Source: Bilifractor porci (GTDB lineage: Bacteria > Bacillota > Clostridia > Lachnospirales > Lachnospiraceae). Taken from it: a DNA stretch of 64,000 nt. Location of the stretch: positions 96,039-160,038 of the forward strand of contig NZ_VUMV01000007.1 in the NCBI RefSeq assembly GCF_009696005.1, read 5' to 3'. The notes beneath the pieces are model-generated. The model did not search any database, had not been told where the DNA came from, and saw only the letters and a program-made list of their open reading frames with translations. The translations under genes and the position numbers were made by a program. Shown here in pieces: positions 1 to 9,863 of the stretch (positions are counted from its first letter, which is position 1; each line of letters begins with the position of its first letter).

Positions 1-20
1 TTTAACTGACAGGAGAAGTC

Positions 21-593
21 ATGTATCTGGTAGCTGGCCTGGGCAACCCGGGAACAAAATATGAAGGAACCAAACATAACATGGGGTTCGATGTAATCTC
101 AGAGCTGGCAGATGCCTGGAATATCCCGTCCTCCGGCATCTCTATGAAGGGAATGTACGGCAAGGGCAGGATCGGGTCGGAAAAGGTGATCCTTCTGAAG
201 CCTCTGACCTACATGAACCTGAGCGGGGAAGCCATACAGGCATTTGTCCGCTACTATAAGCTGGATCCGGAAACGCAGCTGGTTGTGGTCTATGACGATA
301 TTGATCTGGAACCGGGAAGAATCCGGATCCGGGAAAAAGGGAGCGCCGGAAGCCACAACGGAATGAAAAGCGTGATCAGCTGTCTCGGCACGGACCGGTT
401 TGTCCGTGTCCGCGTAGGAATCGGCGCAAAACCGCCGAAGTGGGATCTGGCGGATTACGTTCTTGCTCCTTTTGACAAAGAAAGCCGGGAGCTGGCGGAC
501 GCAGGCGTACGGGATGCGGCGAAGGCGGTGGAAATGATCGTCGGAGGAGAGACAGACCGCGCCATGAATCTGTACAATCAGCGAGGCAGCTGA
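21..593 (+). CDS. pth: Peptidyl-tRNA hydrolase
   Basis: This cytosolic enzyme frees tRNA from prematurely released peptidyl-tRNA by cutting the ester bond. The protein has 190 residues, the usual family size. The N-terminus shows GLGNPG followed by the catalytic histidine in HNMGF. YDDID near residue 93 holds the catalytic aspartate, and GSAGSHNGMKS forms the substrate loop. The start is supported by AGGAGA at 11-16. It lies 43 bases before mfd, the common Firmicute order, and the two genes are probably co-transcribed. The promoter lies left of the window. The identification is secure. Confidence 0.97.
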   Translation: MYLVAGLGNPGTKYEGTKHNMGFDVISELADAWNIPSSGISMKGMYGKGRIGSEKVILLKPLTYMNLSGEAIQAFVRYYKLDPETQLVVVYDDIDLEPGRIRIREKGSAGSHNGMKSVISCLGTDRFVRVRVGIGAKPPKWDLADYVLAPFDKESRELADAGVRDAAKAVEMIVGGETDRAMNLYNQRGS

Positions 594-636
594 AAAACAG
601 CTGCCTGTTTTTATAAGGTAAAAGGAACACGAAACT

Positions 637-3600
637 ATGCCAATGAAAGCACTGCTGCAGCCGCTGGAGGCTGTGGCGGGATTTGATGACCTGAAAAAGC
701 AGCTGCAGAAAGAGCTGGGAATTGTTTCGGTCTATGGCTGTCTGGATTCGCAGAAGGCGAATCTTGCGGCTGCGCTTGCGCAGGGAAGGACAGCGCTTCT
801 GGTTGCGGAAAATGAGCGGAAAGCCAGGGAGCTGTATGAGGACATGAGGCTGTACAGCCGGAATGTGTTTTACTGTCCGCGCAGGGATTTGATTTTTTTT
901 CAGGCGGATATATCCGGAAATCTGCTGACCCGTCAGAGAATGCGGGCTTTCCGGGCGCTTGCGGAGCAGGAGAATGCCATCATCGTCACCAGTACAGGGG
1001 GGTGCATGGACTATCTCCTGCCTGTTCGCGTGCTGAAAAACAGGCGGCTGGGAATCCGGGCGGGGGAAGAACTGGATCTGACGGAGCTTACCCGGAAGCT
1101 GGCAGAGCTCGGCTATGAGCGGTTCGGCGAGGTGGACGCGGCCGGACAGTTTGCGGTCCGGGGAGACATTCTGGATGTTTTCCCGCTTACAGAGGAGAAC
1201 CCCTGGAGGATCGAATTTTTCGGGGATGAAGTGGATTCGATACGCAGTTTTGATCCGGAAACACAGCGCTCCATCGAAAATCTGCAGGACGTTGTCCTTT
1301 ATCCGGCCTCGGAAGAACCGGGACAGGCGGAAGGAGAACCGCCCCGCGCGGATTTTTATAAAAGCCTTACGGACTCCCTGCCGGATTATCTTCCGGATGA
1401 CGGCCTGCTGATTCTGGATGAACCGTCAAGAATAACCGAGAGCGCCGAAGCCATTTTTCTGGAATACCAGGAGGCCATGAAACACCGGCTTGAGGAGGGA
1501 AAAATTGCCCCGGAGGCCGCAGACCGCATGCTCTCTCCGGCTCTCATGGAGAGTGTGTGGGAGAGACATCATACGGCCGCCATGAGCCTGATGCAGCTCC
1601 GGCAGGGGACCGCTGTTCTTTCCGGAGAATACAGTGTTCTGGCCCGGTCGCTGAGCCCGTATAACAACCAGTTTCCCATGCTGGTGAAGGATCTGAAAAA
1701 GTGGAAGAAAAGCGGCTATCGCTCTGTCCTGCTTTCCGCCTCCAGGACAAGAGCAAAAAGGCTTGTGGAGGATCTGCGAGGCGAGGAACTGAACGCCGTC
1801 TACAGTGAGGATGCGGACAGGATTCTCCAGCCCGGAGAGATTCTTGTCACCTACGGGAACGCCCGGCGGGGATTTGAATATCCCATGCAGAAGTTTGTCC
1901 TGATTACAGAAACGGACATTTTCGGCGCGGAGCAGAAAAAGAAGCGGAGAAAGAAAACCGTCAGAAACGGAGAAAAAATCCATAGCTTCTCGGAACTCTC
2001 GGTGGGGGATTATGTGGTCCACGAAAGCCATGGGCTGGGAATCTACCGGGGAATCGAGAGGGTAGAAGTAGACCATGTGGCCAAGGACTATATCCGCATC
2101 GAATATTCCGGAGGAAGCAGTCTCTATGTTCCTGCGACTTCCCTGGAGGTTCTGCAGAAATACTCCGGTTCGGAAGGACACCGCCCCAGGGTCAATAAGC
2201 TTGGCGGGAAGGAGTGGGATAAAACCCGCAGCAGGGTAAAGGGCGCGGTAAAGGATATCGCCGAGGATCTCGTGAAGCTCTATGCTGCCCGTCAGGGGGA
2301 GACCGGATATCAGTACGGTCCGGACACGGAGTGGCAGAGGGAATTTGAAGAAATGTTTCCGTTTGAGGAGACAGACGATCAGCTGGCGGCCATTGAGGAC
2401 ACCAAAAGAGACATGGAGAGCGGAAAAATCATGGACCGGCTGATCTGCGGAGATGTGGGTTACGGAAAAACGGAAATAGCCATCCGGGCCGCCTTCAAGG
2501 CCGTGCAGGAAAACAAGCAGGTCGTGCTCCTGTGTCCGACCACGATTCTTGCCCAGCAGCATTACAATACCTTTGTCCAGCGGATGAAGGATTTTCCTGT
2601 CCGGATTGATATGCTCAGCCGCTTCCGGACCGCCGCGCAGCAGAAAAAAACGATTGCGGATGTAAAAAAGGGCATGGTGGATATTCTGATCGGTACGCAT
2701 CGTGTTCTTTCCAAAGATATTGTGTTTAAGGATCTGGGACTCCTGATTATCGACGAGGAGCAGCGCTTCGGGGTTACGCATAAGGAACGGATCAAGCAGA
2801 TGAAAAAAAATGTGGATGTCCTGACACTGTCGGCAACCCCCATTCCACGGACACTACATATGAGCCTGATTGGAATCCGGGATATGAGCGTTCTGGAGGA
2901 GCCGCCGCTGGACCGGATGCCGGTTCAGACCTATGTGATGGAGTACGATGAGGAAATGGTGAGGGAGGCGATCAGCCGGGAGCTTGCCAGAGACGGCCAG
3001 GTCTATTTTGTCTATAACCGTGTCAATGATATCGCGGAGGTGGCCGCCCGCATCCGTGCCCTGGTTCCGGAGGCCAATGTGGCTTTTGCCCACGGCCGGA
3101 TGAAGGAGCAGGAGCTGGAGGGCATCATGTATGACTTTATCAACGGTGATATCGATGTGCTGGTATCCACGACGATCATTGAGACCGGCATGGATATTTC
3201 CAATGTCAACACCCTGATCATCTGTGACGCGGACCGCATGGGACTGTCACAGCTTTATCAGCTCCGTGGACGCGTGGGGAGGTCCAACCGGAATGCTTAC
3301 GCGTTCCTGATGTACCGGAAGAACAAGATGCTGAAGGAAGAGGCGGAGAAGCGGCTTCACGCCATCCGTGAGTTTACGGAGCTTGGAAGCGGGGTCCGCA
3401 TAGCCATGCGCGATCTGGAAATCCGGGGAGCCGGAAATCTTCTCGGGGCAGAGCAGCACGGACACATGGAGGCGGTCGGCTATGACCTTTACTGCAAGAT
3501 GCTCAGCGAAGCGGTGCGGGAGGCTAAGGGAGAAGAGATCCGGGAGGATTTCGAGACATCGGTGGATCTGACCATCAATGCCTTTATTCCCGCGTCGTAC

Positions 3601-4023
3601 ATCCCGGAAGAAGGCCAGAAGCTGGAGCTGTACAAACGGATCGCCGGAATTGAGAATCAGGACGAGGCGGATGATATGCTGGATGAGCTTCTGGACCGCT
3701 TCGGAGAGCCGCCCCTCAGCGTCCGAAGCCTGATGGATGTTTCGGTGGTGAAGGCGGCTGCCCACCGCGCCTGGATCACGGAGATCCGGCAGACAGGGGA
3801 AGAAATCCGGATTACCTTCTTTGAGCGGGCAAAGCTGGATCCTGCGGTTTTTCCGGCGCTGATGGCGACGGAGCAGTACAGGAACTGCCTGTTCTTCCAC
3901 ATGGGGAAACCGCCGTACCTGGTCTACAAGCCGAAGGGAGCCGACAGAAAACCGGAGACAGTCCTGAAAAAGCTGAAGGAACTGTGCGGGAAGCTGACTG
4001 AACCGGTGGAAAAACAGGAGTAA
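637..4023 (+). CDS. mfd: Transcription-repair coupling factor Mfd
   Basis: Mfd is a DNA translocase that removes RNA polymerase stalled at lesions and recruits the UvrABC repair system. The protein has 1128 residues, typical of the family. An N-terminal UvrB-like region is followed by the CarD-like RNA polymerase interaction domain ([18 protein letters not shown], near residue 460). The RecG-like motor shows Walker [10 protein letters not shown], the DEEQ box in IIDEEQRFG, and late motifs [12 protein letters not shown] and [11 protein letters not shown]-terminal TRCF domain follows. The start is the first ATG after AAAAGGAA; a second ATG two codons on is possible. Confidence 0.97.
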   Translation: MPMKALLQPLEAVAGFDDLKKQLQKELGIVSVYGCLDSQKANLAAALAQGRTALLVAENERKARELYEDMRLYSRNVFYCPRRDLIFFQADISGNLLTRQRMRAFRALAEQENAIIVTSTGGCMDYLLPVRVLKNRRLGIRAGEELDLTELTRKLAELGYERFGEVDAAGQFAVRGDILDVFPLTEENPWRIEFFGDEVDSIRSFDPETQRSIENLQDVVLYPASEEPGQAEGEPPRADFYKSLTDSLPDYLPDDGLLILDEPSRITESAEAIFLEYQEAMKHRLEEGKIAPEAADRMLSPALMESVWERHHTAAMSLMQLRQGTAVLSGEYSVLARSLSPYNNQFPMLVKDLKKWKKSGYRSVLLSASRTRAKRLVEDLRGEELNAVYSEDADRILQPGEILVTYGNARRGFEYPMQKFVLITETDIFGAEQKKKRRKKTVRNGEKIHSFSELSVGDYVVHESHGLGIYRGIERVEVDHVAKDYIRIEYSGGSSLYVPATSLEVLQKYSGSEGHRPRVNKLGGKEWDKTRSRVKGAVKDIAEDLVKLYAARQGETGYQYGPDTEWQREFEEMFPFEETDDQLAAIEDTKRDMESGKIMDRLICGDVGYGKTEIAIRAAFKAVQENKQVVLLCPTTILAQQHYNTFVQRMKDFPVRIDMLSRFRTAAQQKKTIADVKKGMVDILIGTHRVLSKDIVFKDLGLLIIDEEQRFGVTHKERIKQMKKNVDVLTLSATPIPRTLHMSLIGIRDMSVLEEPPLDRMPVQTYVMEYDEEMVREAISRELARDGQVYFVYNRVNDIAEVAARIRALVPEANVAFAHGRMKEQELEGIMYDFINGDIDVLVSTTIIETGMDISNVNTLIICDADRMGLSQLYQLRGRVGRSNRNAYAFLMYRKNKMLKEEAEKRLHAIREFTELGSGVRIAMRDLEIRGAGNLLGAEQHGHMEAVGYDLYCKMLSEAVREAKGEEIREDFETSVDLTINAFIPASYIPEEGQKLELYKRIAGIENQDEADDMLDELLDRFGEPPLSVRSLMDVSVVKAAAHRAWITEIRQTGEEIRITFFERAKLDPAVFPALMATEQYRNCLFFHMGKPPYLVYKPKGADRKPETVLKKLKELCGKLTEPVEKQE

Positions 4024-4103
4024 TGCAGATGGTGGAGTGACCGCGGCGAGGCAGCTGCGGCCTGCCGGAAGAAAGAAAACAATAGAATTTGAGGAAGAAT
4101 TTG

Positions 4104-6302
4104 ATGGATATTATTAAGAAAATTTCCGGGGAGCTGCAGATCCGTCAGGATCAGACCGCAGCCGCCGTGAAGCTGATCGACGAGGGGTGCACGATACCCT
4201 TTATCGCCCGGTATCGGAAGGAGGCGACAGGCTCCCTGAATGATGAGCAGCTGCGGAACCTGGGGGACCGGCTGGCCTATCTGCGAAACCTGGAGGAGCG
4301 CAGGGAATCGGTGCGAGGAAGTATTGCGGAGCAGGGAAAACTGACTCCGGAGCTGGACCGGGCGATTGCGGCCGCGGAGACCATGGTGGCGCTGGAGGAT
4401 CTTTATCTGCCCTTCCGGCAGAAACGGCGGACCCGCGCCTCCATCGCGAAGGAAAAAGGACTGGAGCCGTTGGCGGACCGGATTCTTGCCCAGGCGGCGG
4501 ATTTCCGGCCGGAGATAGCGGCGGAAGCCTTTGTCGATCCGGACAAGGATGTGACGGATGCGCGGAGCGCGCTTGCGGGTGCTTCCGATATTCTGGCGGA
4601 GAGATTTTCCGAAGAGGCGGAGGTCCGCGCGGAGATTCGTTCACAGACCCGGACTTCCGGAGTTCTGGCCGTCTCCGCGAAAAAACCGGAGGAAAAATCG
4701 GTTTATGAAATGTATTACGACTTTCGGGAGCCGGTGCGGAAAATAGCCGGCTACCGTGTTCTGGCCATAAACAGGGGGGAGAAGGAAAAAATCCTGACCG
4801 TCCGGCTGGAGGTCCCGGAAGAGGAACTTCTGCAGTACATGCGGAGGCGGTTTATTACCGGGGAGAATCCGGAGACGGCGGAACTGCTCGGGGAAGTTAT
4901 CCGGGACAGCTACTCCCGGCTGCTTGCCCCGGCGATTGAGAGGGAAATACGGAAGGAGCTGACGGAGCGGGCGGAAGAAGGGGCGATGAAGGTCTTTGCC
5001 AAAAACCTGCAGCAGCTGCTCATGCAGCCGCCGATTGCCGGACAGGTCGTTCTGGGCTGGGATCCCGCGTTCCGGACAGGATGCAAGCTGGCTGTGGTGG
5101 ACGCCACGGGGAAGGTCCTGGACACGGCGGTTATCTACCCGACCGCGCCTACGAATCCGGCCAAAATCGCGGCGGCCGGGGAAACGCTGAAAAGACTGAT
5201 CCGGAAATATCAGGTCACGCTGATCTCTGTGGGCAACGGTACCGCGTCAAGAGAGTCTGAGCAGTTTATTGTGGAACTGCTGAAGGAAATTCCGGAGAAG
5301 GTTTCTTATGTGATCACCAATGAGGCAGGCGCTTCTGTTTATTCCGCCAGCAGCCTGGCGACCGAAGAATTTCCGGAATTTGACGTGGGACAGAGAAGCG
5401 CGGCTTCGATTGCCAGAAGGGTGCAGGATCCGCTGGCAGAACTGGTGAAAATAGATCCCAAATCCATCGGAGTCGGGCAGTACCAGCATGATATGAATCA
5501 GAAACGTCTCGGAGAAGTTCTGGGAGGAGTGGTCGAAAACTGTGTCAACCGGGTAGGCGTGGATCTGAATACGGCATCTGCGCCCCTGCTGGAATATGTA
5601 TCCGGGATTTCCGGGACGACCGCCAAAAATATTGTAAAATACCGGGAAGAAAACGGGTCGTTCCGTTCCCGGAAAGATCTTCTGAAGGTTCCGAAGCTGG
5701 GTCCGAAGGCTTTTGAGCAGTGTGCGGGATTTCTCCGGATCCGCGGCGGGACCAACCCGCTGGACGCGACGGCGGTTCATCCGGAGAGCTACCAGGCGGC
5801 GGAAGCCTTTCTGAAAAAAGCGGGGCTGACGCCTGCGGACATTGCGGACGGCGGGCACGGAACCCGCATCCGGGACTGTATGACGGCGGGAGCGCGCAGC
5901 CGCGCGGAGGCGCAGCAGAATATCAGCAGATTCCTGAAGCAGACAGCAGAGGAGCTGGACATCGGCGAGTTGACGCTTCGGGATATAATCTCCGAGATGA
6001 TCCGGCCTGGCAGAGACCCCAGAGAGGATATGCCTAAACCAGTCCTGCGAAATGATGTCCTGGAGATGAAAGACCTGCGTCCCGGCATGATTCTGAAGGG
6101 GACGGTCCGGAACGTGATAGATTTCGGGGCGTTTGTGGACATCGGGGTTCACCAGGACGGACTGGTCCATATTTCGCAGATGACGGACAAAAAATTTATC
6201 AGACATCCCCTGGAGGTCGTAAGCGTGGGAGATGTCGTGGAAGTCAGGGTGCTCAGTGTGGATATGGAAAAGAATCGGATCGCCCTGAGCATGAACCTGT
6301 GA
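4104..6302 (+). CDS. tex: Tex family RNA-binding transcription accessory protein
   Basis: Tex is a cytosolic nucleic-acid-binding protein with a general role in transcription. From the ATG at 4104 it has 732 residues. The Tex N-terminal helical domain covers about residues 1-190. A YqgF/RNase H-like domain (VLGWDPAFRTGCKLAVVD) begins near 315. Helix-hairpin-helix repeats lie near 490-560 (NIVKYREENGSFRSRKDLL). A C-terminal S1 domain shows VIDFGAFVDIGVHQDGLVHI. An upstream TTG in frame at 4089 is rejected because GAGGAA at 4091-4096 is well spaced only for 4104. It follows mfd by 80 bases. Confidence 0.95.
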   Translation: MDIIKKISGELQIRQDQTAAAVKLIDEGCTIPFIARYRKEATGSLNDEQLRNLGDRLAYLRNLEERRESVRGSIAEQGKLTPELDRAIAAAETMVALEDLYLPFRQKRRTRASIAKEKGLEPLADRILAQAADFRPEIAAEAFVDPDKDVTDARSALAGASDILAERFSEEAEVRAEIRSQTRTSGVLAVSAKKPEEKSVYEMYYDFREPVRKIAGYRVLAINRGEKEKILTVRLEVPEEELLQYMRRRFITGENPETAELLGEVIRDSYSRLLAPAIEREIRKELTERAEEGAMKVFAKNLQQLLMQPPIAGQVVLGWDPAFRTGCKLAVVDATGKVLDTAVIYPTAPTNPAKIAAAGETLKRLIRKYQVTLISVGNGTASRESEQFIVELLKEIPEKVSYVITNEAGASVYSASSLATEEFPEFDVGQRSAASIARRVQDPLAELVKIDPKSIGVGQYQHDMNQKRLGEVLGGVVENCVNRVGVDLNTASAPLLEYVSGISGTTAKNIVKYREENGSFRSRKDLLKVPKLGPKAFEQCAGFLRIRGGTNPLDATAVHPESYQAAEAFLKKAGLTPADIADGGHGTRIRDCMTAGARSRAEAQQNISRFLKQTAEELDIGELTLRDIISEMIRPGRDPREDMPKPVLRNDVLEMKDLRPGMILKGTVRNVIDFGAFVDIGVHQDGLVHISQMTDKKFIRHPLEVVSVGDVVEVRVLSVDMEKNRIALSMNL

Positions 6303-6330
6303 AATTTGAACGAATTTTCCGAAATAAAAG

Positions 6331-6360
6331 TTGCCGAGCTTACACACTTGGACGTATACT
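6331..6360 (+). promoter_or_regulatory. Possible sigma-A promoter before the PrsA-like lipoprotein gene
   Basis: TTGCCG (6331-6336) and TATACT (6355-6360) are separated by 18 bases, about 30 bases before the lipoprotein start. The match is fair rather than strong. It would allow the lipoprotein gene to be expressed apart from mfd-tex. Confidence 0.4.
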
Positions 6361-6391
6361 CTATTTTTAGAACAGGGAGGATATGATTTTC

Positions 6392-7582
6392 ATGAAGATG
6401 AACAGAAAAATGGCTGCCGCGGGACTGGCCGGCTGTATGATCGCCGGCATGCTTCTGTCCGGGTGCGGTACGAACGGAAAAGAAACTGCGATTAAGGTGA
6501 ATGATGATGTGCTTACGGTCGGCGAGGCGAATTTTTTCCTGCGCTACCAGCAGGCCCAGTCCACGTATATGATGCAGCAGTATGGCATGTATCAGTCCGG
6601 CGCGACGCTCTGGGACAAGGACTACACCGCTTCCAGCGATTCATCCATTTCTACCTACGGGGACTCACTGAAGGATTCCGCGAAAAACACGCTGATCCAG
6701 AACGTTTGTCTGAAGGAACACGCCGCAGATTATGATCTGGCTCTCAGCGATGACCTGAACAGCGCGCTGGACACGGCGGCGGAGAAAACCTACAGCGAAA
6801 ATGAGGATGTCATGAAAAAGCTCGGGACAAGCCAGGACGACATCCGCTATATTCTGGAGCTGTCCTCATACCAGTCGCTGATGTATGACGCCATGACGGC
6901 GGACGTGGACACTGATGTTTCCGACGACGAGGCGAAGCAGTCCACCATTACCTATGCAAGAATCAATCTGACCACGCAGAATGACAGTGGGGATACGGTT
7001 AGCGTGGACGATGATGCCAAGGCAAAATACAAGACAACCATGGAGGAACTGCTGAAAGAAATCCAGAAGGCGGATGACCCGGCGACAACGGACATCACTT
7101 CTCAGGCCAAGGCGCTGGATTCTGAGAACATTGTTTCTTCCACCCTCAGCTACGGCAGCGATGACACCACTCTGCCGGACGCGGTCAAAGAGGCGGCGGC
7201 GACGCTGCAGGACGGAGAAGTCTACGACGGAGTCATTGATACCGGGGATTACTACTATATTATCCGTATGGACGCGGTGCTTGACCGGGACGCTACAGAT
7301 TCCAAAAAGGAGAGCATTGTCTCAGAGAGAAAGCAGACGGCGTATAATGACCTGTTAAAGAGCTGGACGGACGCGGCGGATGTCACGCTCACCAAGGCCT
7401 GGGATAAGCTGGAGGTGACGGACAAAGACGGATACACCGTATATGTTGCGCCGACAGATTCCGCATCGCAGAGCTCTGCGTCCGGCACGGATTCCGTGAC
7501 ATCTTCTTCTGCAGAGAGCGTAACCTCTTCATCAGCAGGAAGTACAGGAAGTTCTTCGGTAAGCAGCTCTTCGGCTCAATAA
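6392..7582 (+). CDS. PrsA/SurA-like peptidyl-prolyl isomerase lipoprotein
   Basis: This is a probable extracytoplasmic folding lipoprotein. The signal peptide has a short basic N-terminus, a hydrophobic stretch and a lipobox (LLSGC), so the mature protein should begin at a lipid-modified cysteine near residue 25. A SurA-N-like region follows (VNDDVLTVGEANFFLRYQQA). The isomerase domain is diverged and I could not place clear catalytic residues. The last 45 residues are a Ser/Ala/Thr-rich tail. I chose the ATG at 6392 because GGGAGG (6375-6380) leaves only 2 bases to the ATG at 6383 but 11 to this one. Length is 396 residues. Lgt, which would lipidate it, is encoded nearby. Confidence 0.75.
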   Translation: MKMNRKMAAAGLAGCMIAGMLLSGCGTNGKETAIKVNDDVLTVGEANFFLRYQQAQSTYMMQQYGMYQSGATLWDKDYTASSDSSISTYGDSLKDSAKNTLIQNVCLKEHAADYDLALSDDLNSALDTAAEKTYSENEDVMKKLGTSQDDIRYILELSSYQSLMYDAMTADVDTDVSDDEAKQSTITYARINLTTQNDSGDTVSVDDDAKAKYKTTMEELLKEIQKADDPATTDITSQAKALDSENIVSSTLSYGSDDTTLPDAVKEAAATLQDGEVYDGVIDTGDYYYIIRMDAVLDRDATDSKKESIVSERKQTAYNDLLKSWTDAADVTLTKAWDKLEVTDKDGYTVYVAPTDSASQSSASGTDSVTSSSAESVTSSSAGSTGSSSVSSSSAQ

Positions 7583-7592
7583 GGAGAATCTC

Positions 7593-8462
7593 ATGAACAG
7601 ACAGGGATTTCGCACCATGACCGAAAACCGCATTCTTCTGCTTGACGGCGCGACGGGAACAGAGATGCTGAAGCGCGGAATGCCCAGAAACATCTGCGCG
7701 GAGGCATGGATTCTGGATCACGGGGAACTGCTGGAGGATCTGCAGAAAGCCTATGTGCAGGCCGGAAGTCAGGTGGTTTATGCCCCGACATTTTCCGCAA
7801 ACAGGATCAGTCTGAAAAAGCACGGGCTGGAGAGGGATGTGAAACGGCTGAACACCGGCCTTGTGGAGCTGACCCGTAAGGCGGTGGGACAGGACGCGCT
7901 GGTGGCGGGAGACATGACAACACCCGGCGAGCCGCTGGACCCGCTGGGAGATCTGGAGGAAGAAGAGCTTTTTGAGGCGTACTGCGAGCAGGCCGAGGCG
8001 CTGTACCAGGCGGGCGCGGATCTGATTGTGGCCGAAACACTGATGGCCCTCCGGGAGGCGGAGCTGGCGCTGCGGGCAGTCCGTTCTGTCTGCGGTCTTC
8101 CGTTTATGGCGACAATGACAGTCCAGGAGGACGGGAGAGCCTGGTTCGGCGGGACAGCGGAAGAGCTGGTAAAGAAAATGACGGAGCAGGGAGCGGATGC
8201 GGCAGGGATTAACTGTTCCTCCGGACCGCGGCAGCTGGAGCCGGTTGTCCGGGCGATGGCTGCGGGAGCGGAAATTCCTGTGATTGTCAAGCCGAATGCC
8301 GGTCTGCCTGTCATGGTGGACGGAAACGCGGTGTATGACATGAAGCCGGAGGACTTTGTCCGGGAAATGAAGAAACTGGCGCAGGACGGAGTCTCCATCC
8401 TGGGAGGGTGCTGCGGGACTACGCCGGAATTTATCCGGATGCTCCGGGCAAATCTGCTGTAA
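7593..8462 (+). CDS. Homocysteine S-methyltransferase-domain protein
   Basis: The protein is a zinc-dependent TIM-barrel methyltransferase of the family shared by the MetH N-terminal module and betaine-homocysteine methyltransferase. It has 289 residues, the length of one homocysteine-binding barrel. It shows LLDGATGTEMLKRG at the start. The zinc cysteines are in INCSSGP and in GGCCGTTPE near the C-terminus. No cobalamin- or folate-binding domain is present. It may act on homocysteine with an unknown methyl donor or as a split methionine synthase module. AAGGAG ten bases upstream supports the start. It follows the lipoprotein gene by 10 bases. Confidence 0.85.
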   Translation: MNRQGFRTMTENRILLLDGATGTEMLKRGMPRNICAEAWILDHGELLEDLQKAYVQAGSQVVYAPTFSANRISLKKHGLERDVKRLNTGLVELTRKAVGQDALVAGDMTTPGEPLDPLGDLEEEELFEAYCEQAEALYQAGADLIVAETLMALREAELALRAVRSVCGLPFMATMTVQEDGRAWFGGTAEELVKKMTEQGADAAGINCSSGPRQLEPVVRAMAAGAEIPVIVKPNAGLPVMVDGNAVYDMKPEDFVREMKKLAQDGVSILGGCCGTTPEFIRMLRANLL

Positions 8463-8565
8463 TTGCCGTCCGGCCAAAAGGGCTCTGCGCAGACGTCGTC
8501 TGCCTGTTCTCTGTGTGGCATGACTTTTTGCGCTGAAATCATCATATGGAAAAGGAACCATAGAT

Positions 8566-9558
8566 ATGTATAATGATTTGTTTTCCATCGGTCCGCTCAC
8601 ATTTCATACGTACGGACTGATGTCTGCGATCGGAATTATCGCGGCTTATTTTGTCCTGGAATCCAGAATCAGAAAAAAAGGACTGGATGACAGCCATCTT
8701 TTCGGACTCCTGATTGCCTGTCTGGTTTTCGGGTACGCGGGATCCAAGCTGCTCTACATCATTACCATCCTTCCTCTTCTGGCAAGCGATCCGGATTTGT
8801 TCCTGCACTCGCTGTCAAACGGATGGGTGATTTTCGGAGGGCTGCTGGGAGGTATTCTGGGAGGATATCTTTTCTGCCGCTGGAAAAAACTTCCCTCCTG
8901 GAAATTTTTCGATGTCGGCATGCCTGCCGTGGCTCTGGCGCAGGGTTTCGGCCGGATCGGCTGCTTCTTTGCGGGATGCTGCTACGGGGTGGAGACCTCC
9001 GGGCCGGTTTACCTGGAATTTTCTCATTCGGATTATGCGCCGAACGGGATTCATCTGGTGCCGACACAGCTGATCTCCAGTGCGGTGGATTTCTGTATTT
9101 TTGCCTTTCTCAGCGTCTATGATAAAAAATGGAAGAAAAAGGACGGAGAGGATCTTGCCCTCTACCTGATTCTGTACAGCGGGGCGAGAATTATCGTGGA
9201 ATTCTGGAGGGGAGACCTGATCCGCGGAGCGGTCGGGCCGTTCTCTACTTCCCAGTTTATCGGCCTTTTTACTCTTGCGGCCGGCATCATAATTTTTGTG
9301 ATGCGGCGGAAAGACCGGAATCCGGAGAGCGCCGAGGCGCAGGAAGAGGCTGTTACAGAGACGGAAGAAGCCGGAACACAGGAGGAAATTTCCGCAGGGG
9401 CGGCAGAGGCTGGAACCCGGGAAAAGGCTGCCGCAGAACCTACGGAAGCTGTCGGGAGTGCGGACCGTGCGGCACAAGACCCAGTGGAACCGGAGGATCC
9501 GGATGCGTCCTGGGAGGCAAATGCTGCCGCAACCAGGCAGGACGACACAGAAGATTGA
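8566..9558 (+). CDS. lgt: Prolipoprotein diacylglyceryl transferase with long C-terminal tail
   Basis: Lgt moves diacylglycerol from phosphatidylglycerol to the lipobox cysteine of prolipoproteins at the cytoplasmic membrane. The core, about 245 residues with several membrane segments, shows the family signature QGFGRIGCFFAGCCYG and the C-terminal FWRGDLIRG. After a membrane segment ending in IIFVMRRKDR there is an unusual tail of about 80 residues, almost all Glu, Ala, Thr, Gly and Asp. This should be a disordered acidic region. The whole protein has 330 residues, compared with about 260-290 usually. It should modify the PrsA-like lipoprotein encoded nearby, among others. Confidence 0.93.
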   Translation: MYNDLFSIGPLTFHTYGLMSAIGIIAAYFVLESRIRKKGLDDSHLFGLLIACLVFGYAGSKLLYIITILPLLASDPDLFLHSLSNGWVIFGGLLGGILGGYLFCRWKKLPSWKFFDVGMPAVALAQGFGRIGCFFAGCCYGVETSGPVYLEFSHSDYAPNGIHLVPTQLISSAVDFCIFAFLSVYDKKWKKKDGEDLALYLILYSGARIIVEFWRGDLIRGAVGPFSTSQFIGLFTLAAGIIIFVMRRKDRNPESAEAQEEAVTETEEAGTQEEISAGAAEAGTREKAAAEPTEAVGSADRAAQDPVEPEDPDASWEANAAATRQDDTED

Positions 9559-9613
9559 AAAACGGACCGGTGTTTCCGGCCATAGAACAGATCAAACAAA
9601 ACAGACAAACAGA

Positions 9614-9670
9614 ACAGAGAGGGCAGACACGCGTATCCCCACGGGGAGCGGCGTCGTCTGCCCTTTCTGT
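9614..9670 (+). terminator. Terminator-like hairpin after lgt
   Basis: ACAGAGAGGGCAGAC (9614-9628) pairs with GTCTGCCCTTTCTGT (9656-9670) over 15 positions with one G-T pair. A smaller CCC/GGG hairpin sits inside. The following tract TACTTTTGG is only partly T-rich. The 305-base gap between lgt and the chelatase gene holds this hairpin, the promoter and operator below, and no gene that I can see. Confidence 0.6.
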
Positions 9671-9793
9671 TACTTTTGGAAACAGGATCGGGTTATGACA
9701 TCTCCGTCCATTCGCAATCCGCGGATTTTCCTGCTTTTATCAGGAAAATCGCTGCCTGCTCATGTTCGGGCGGGATCCAAAGTCATGAAATAG

Positions 9794-9822
9794 TTGACTG
9801 ATTTACTCGGCTTTACTACAAT
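9794..9822 (+). promoter_or_regulatory. Sigma-A promoter of the chelatase operon
   Basis: TTGACT (9794-9799), a 17-base spacer and TACAAT (9817-9822) form a near-consensus promoter. The predicted start of transcription is near 9829, which leaves a leader of about 35 bases before the TTG start codon at 9864. Confidence 0.75.
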
Positions 9823-9828
9823 GTAGTA
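9814..9828. promoter_or_regulatory. BlaI/MecI/CopY-type operator over the -10 box
   Basis: TACTACA-A-TGTAGTA is a perfect 7-1-7 palindrome covering the -10 hexamer. It resembles the TACA/TGTA-core operators bound by BlaI, MecI and CopY family repressors. A repressor bound here would block RNA polymerase. No such regulator gene is in the window, so the assignment rests on the site alone. Confidence 0.6.
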
Positions 9829-9863
9829 TAGTGTCTGCAGATAAAACGGGAGGAGGGATTCAG

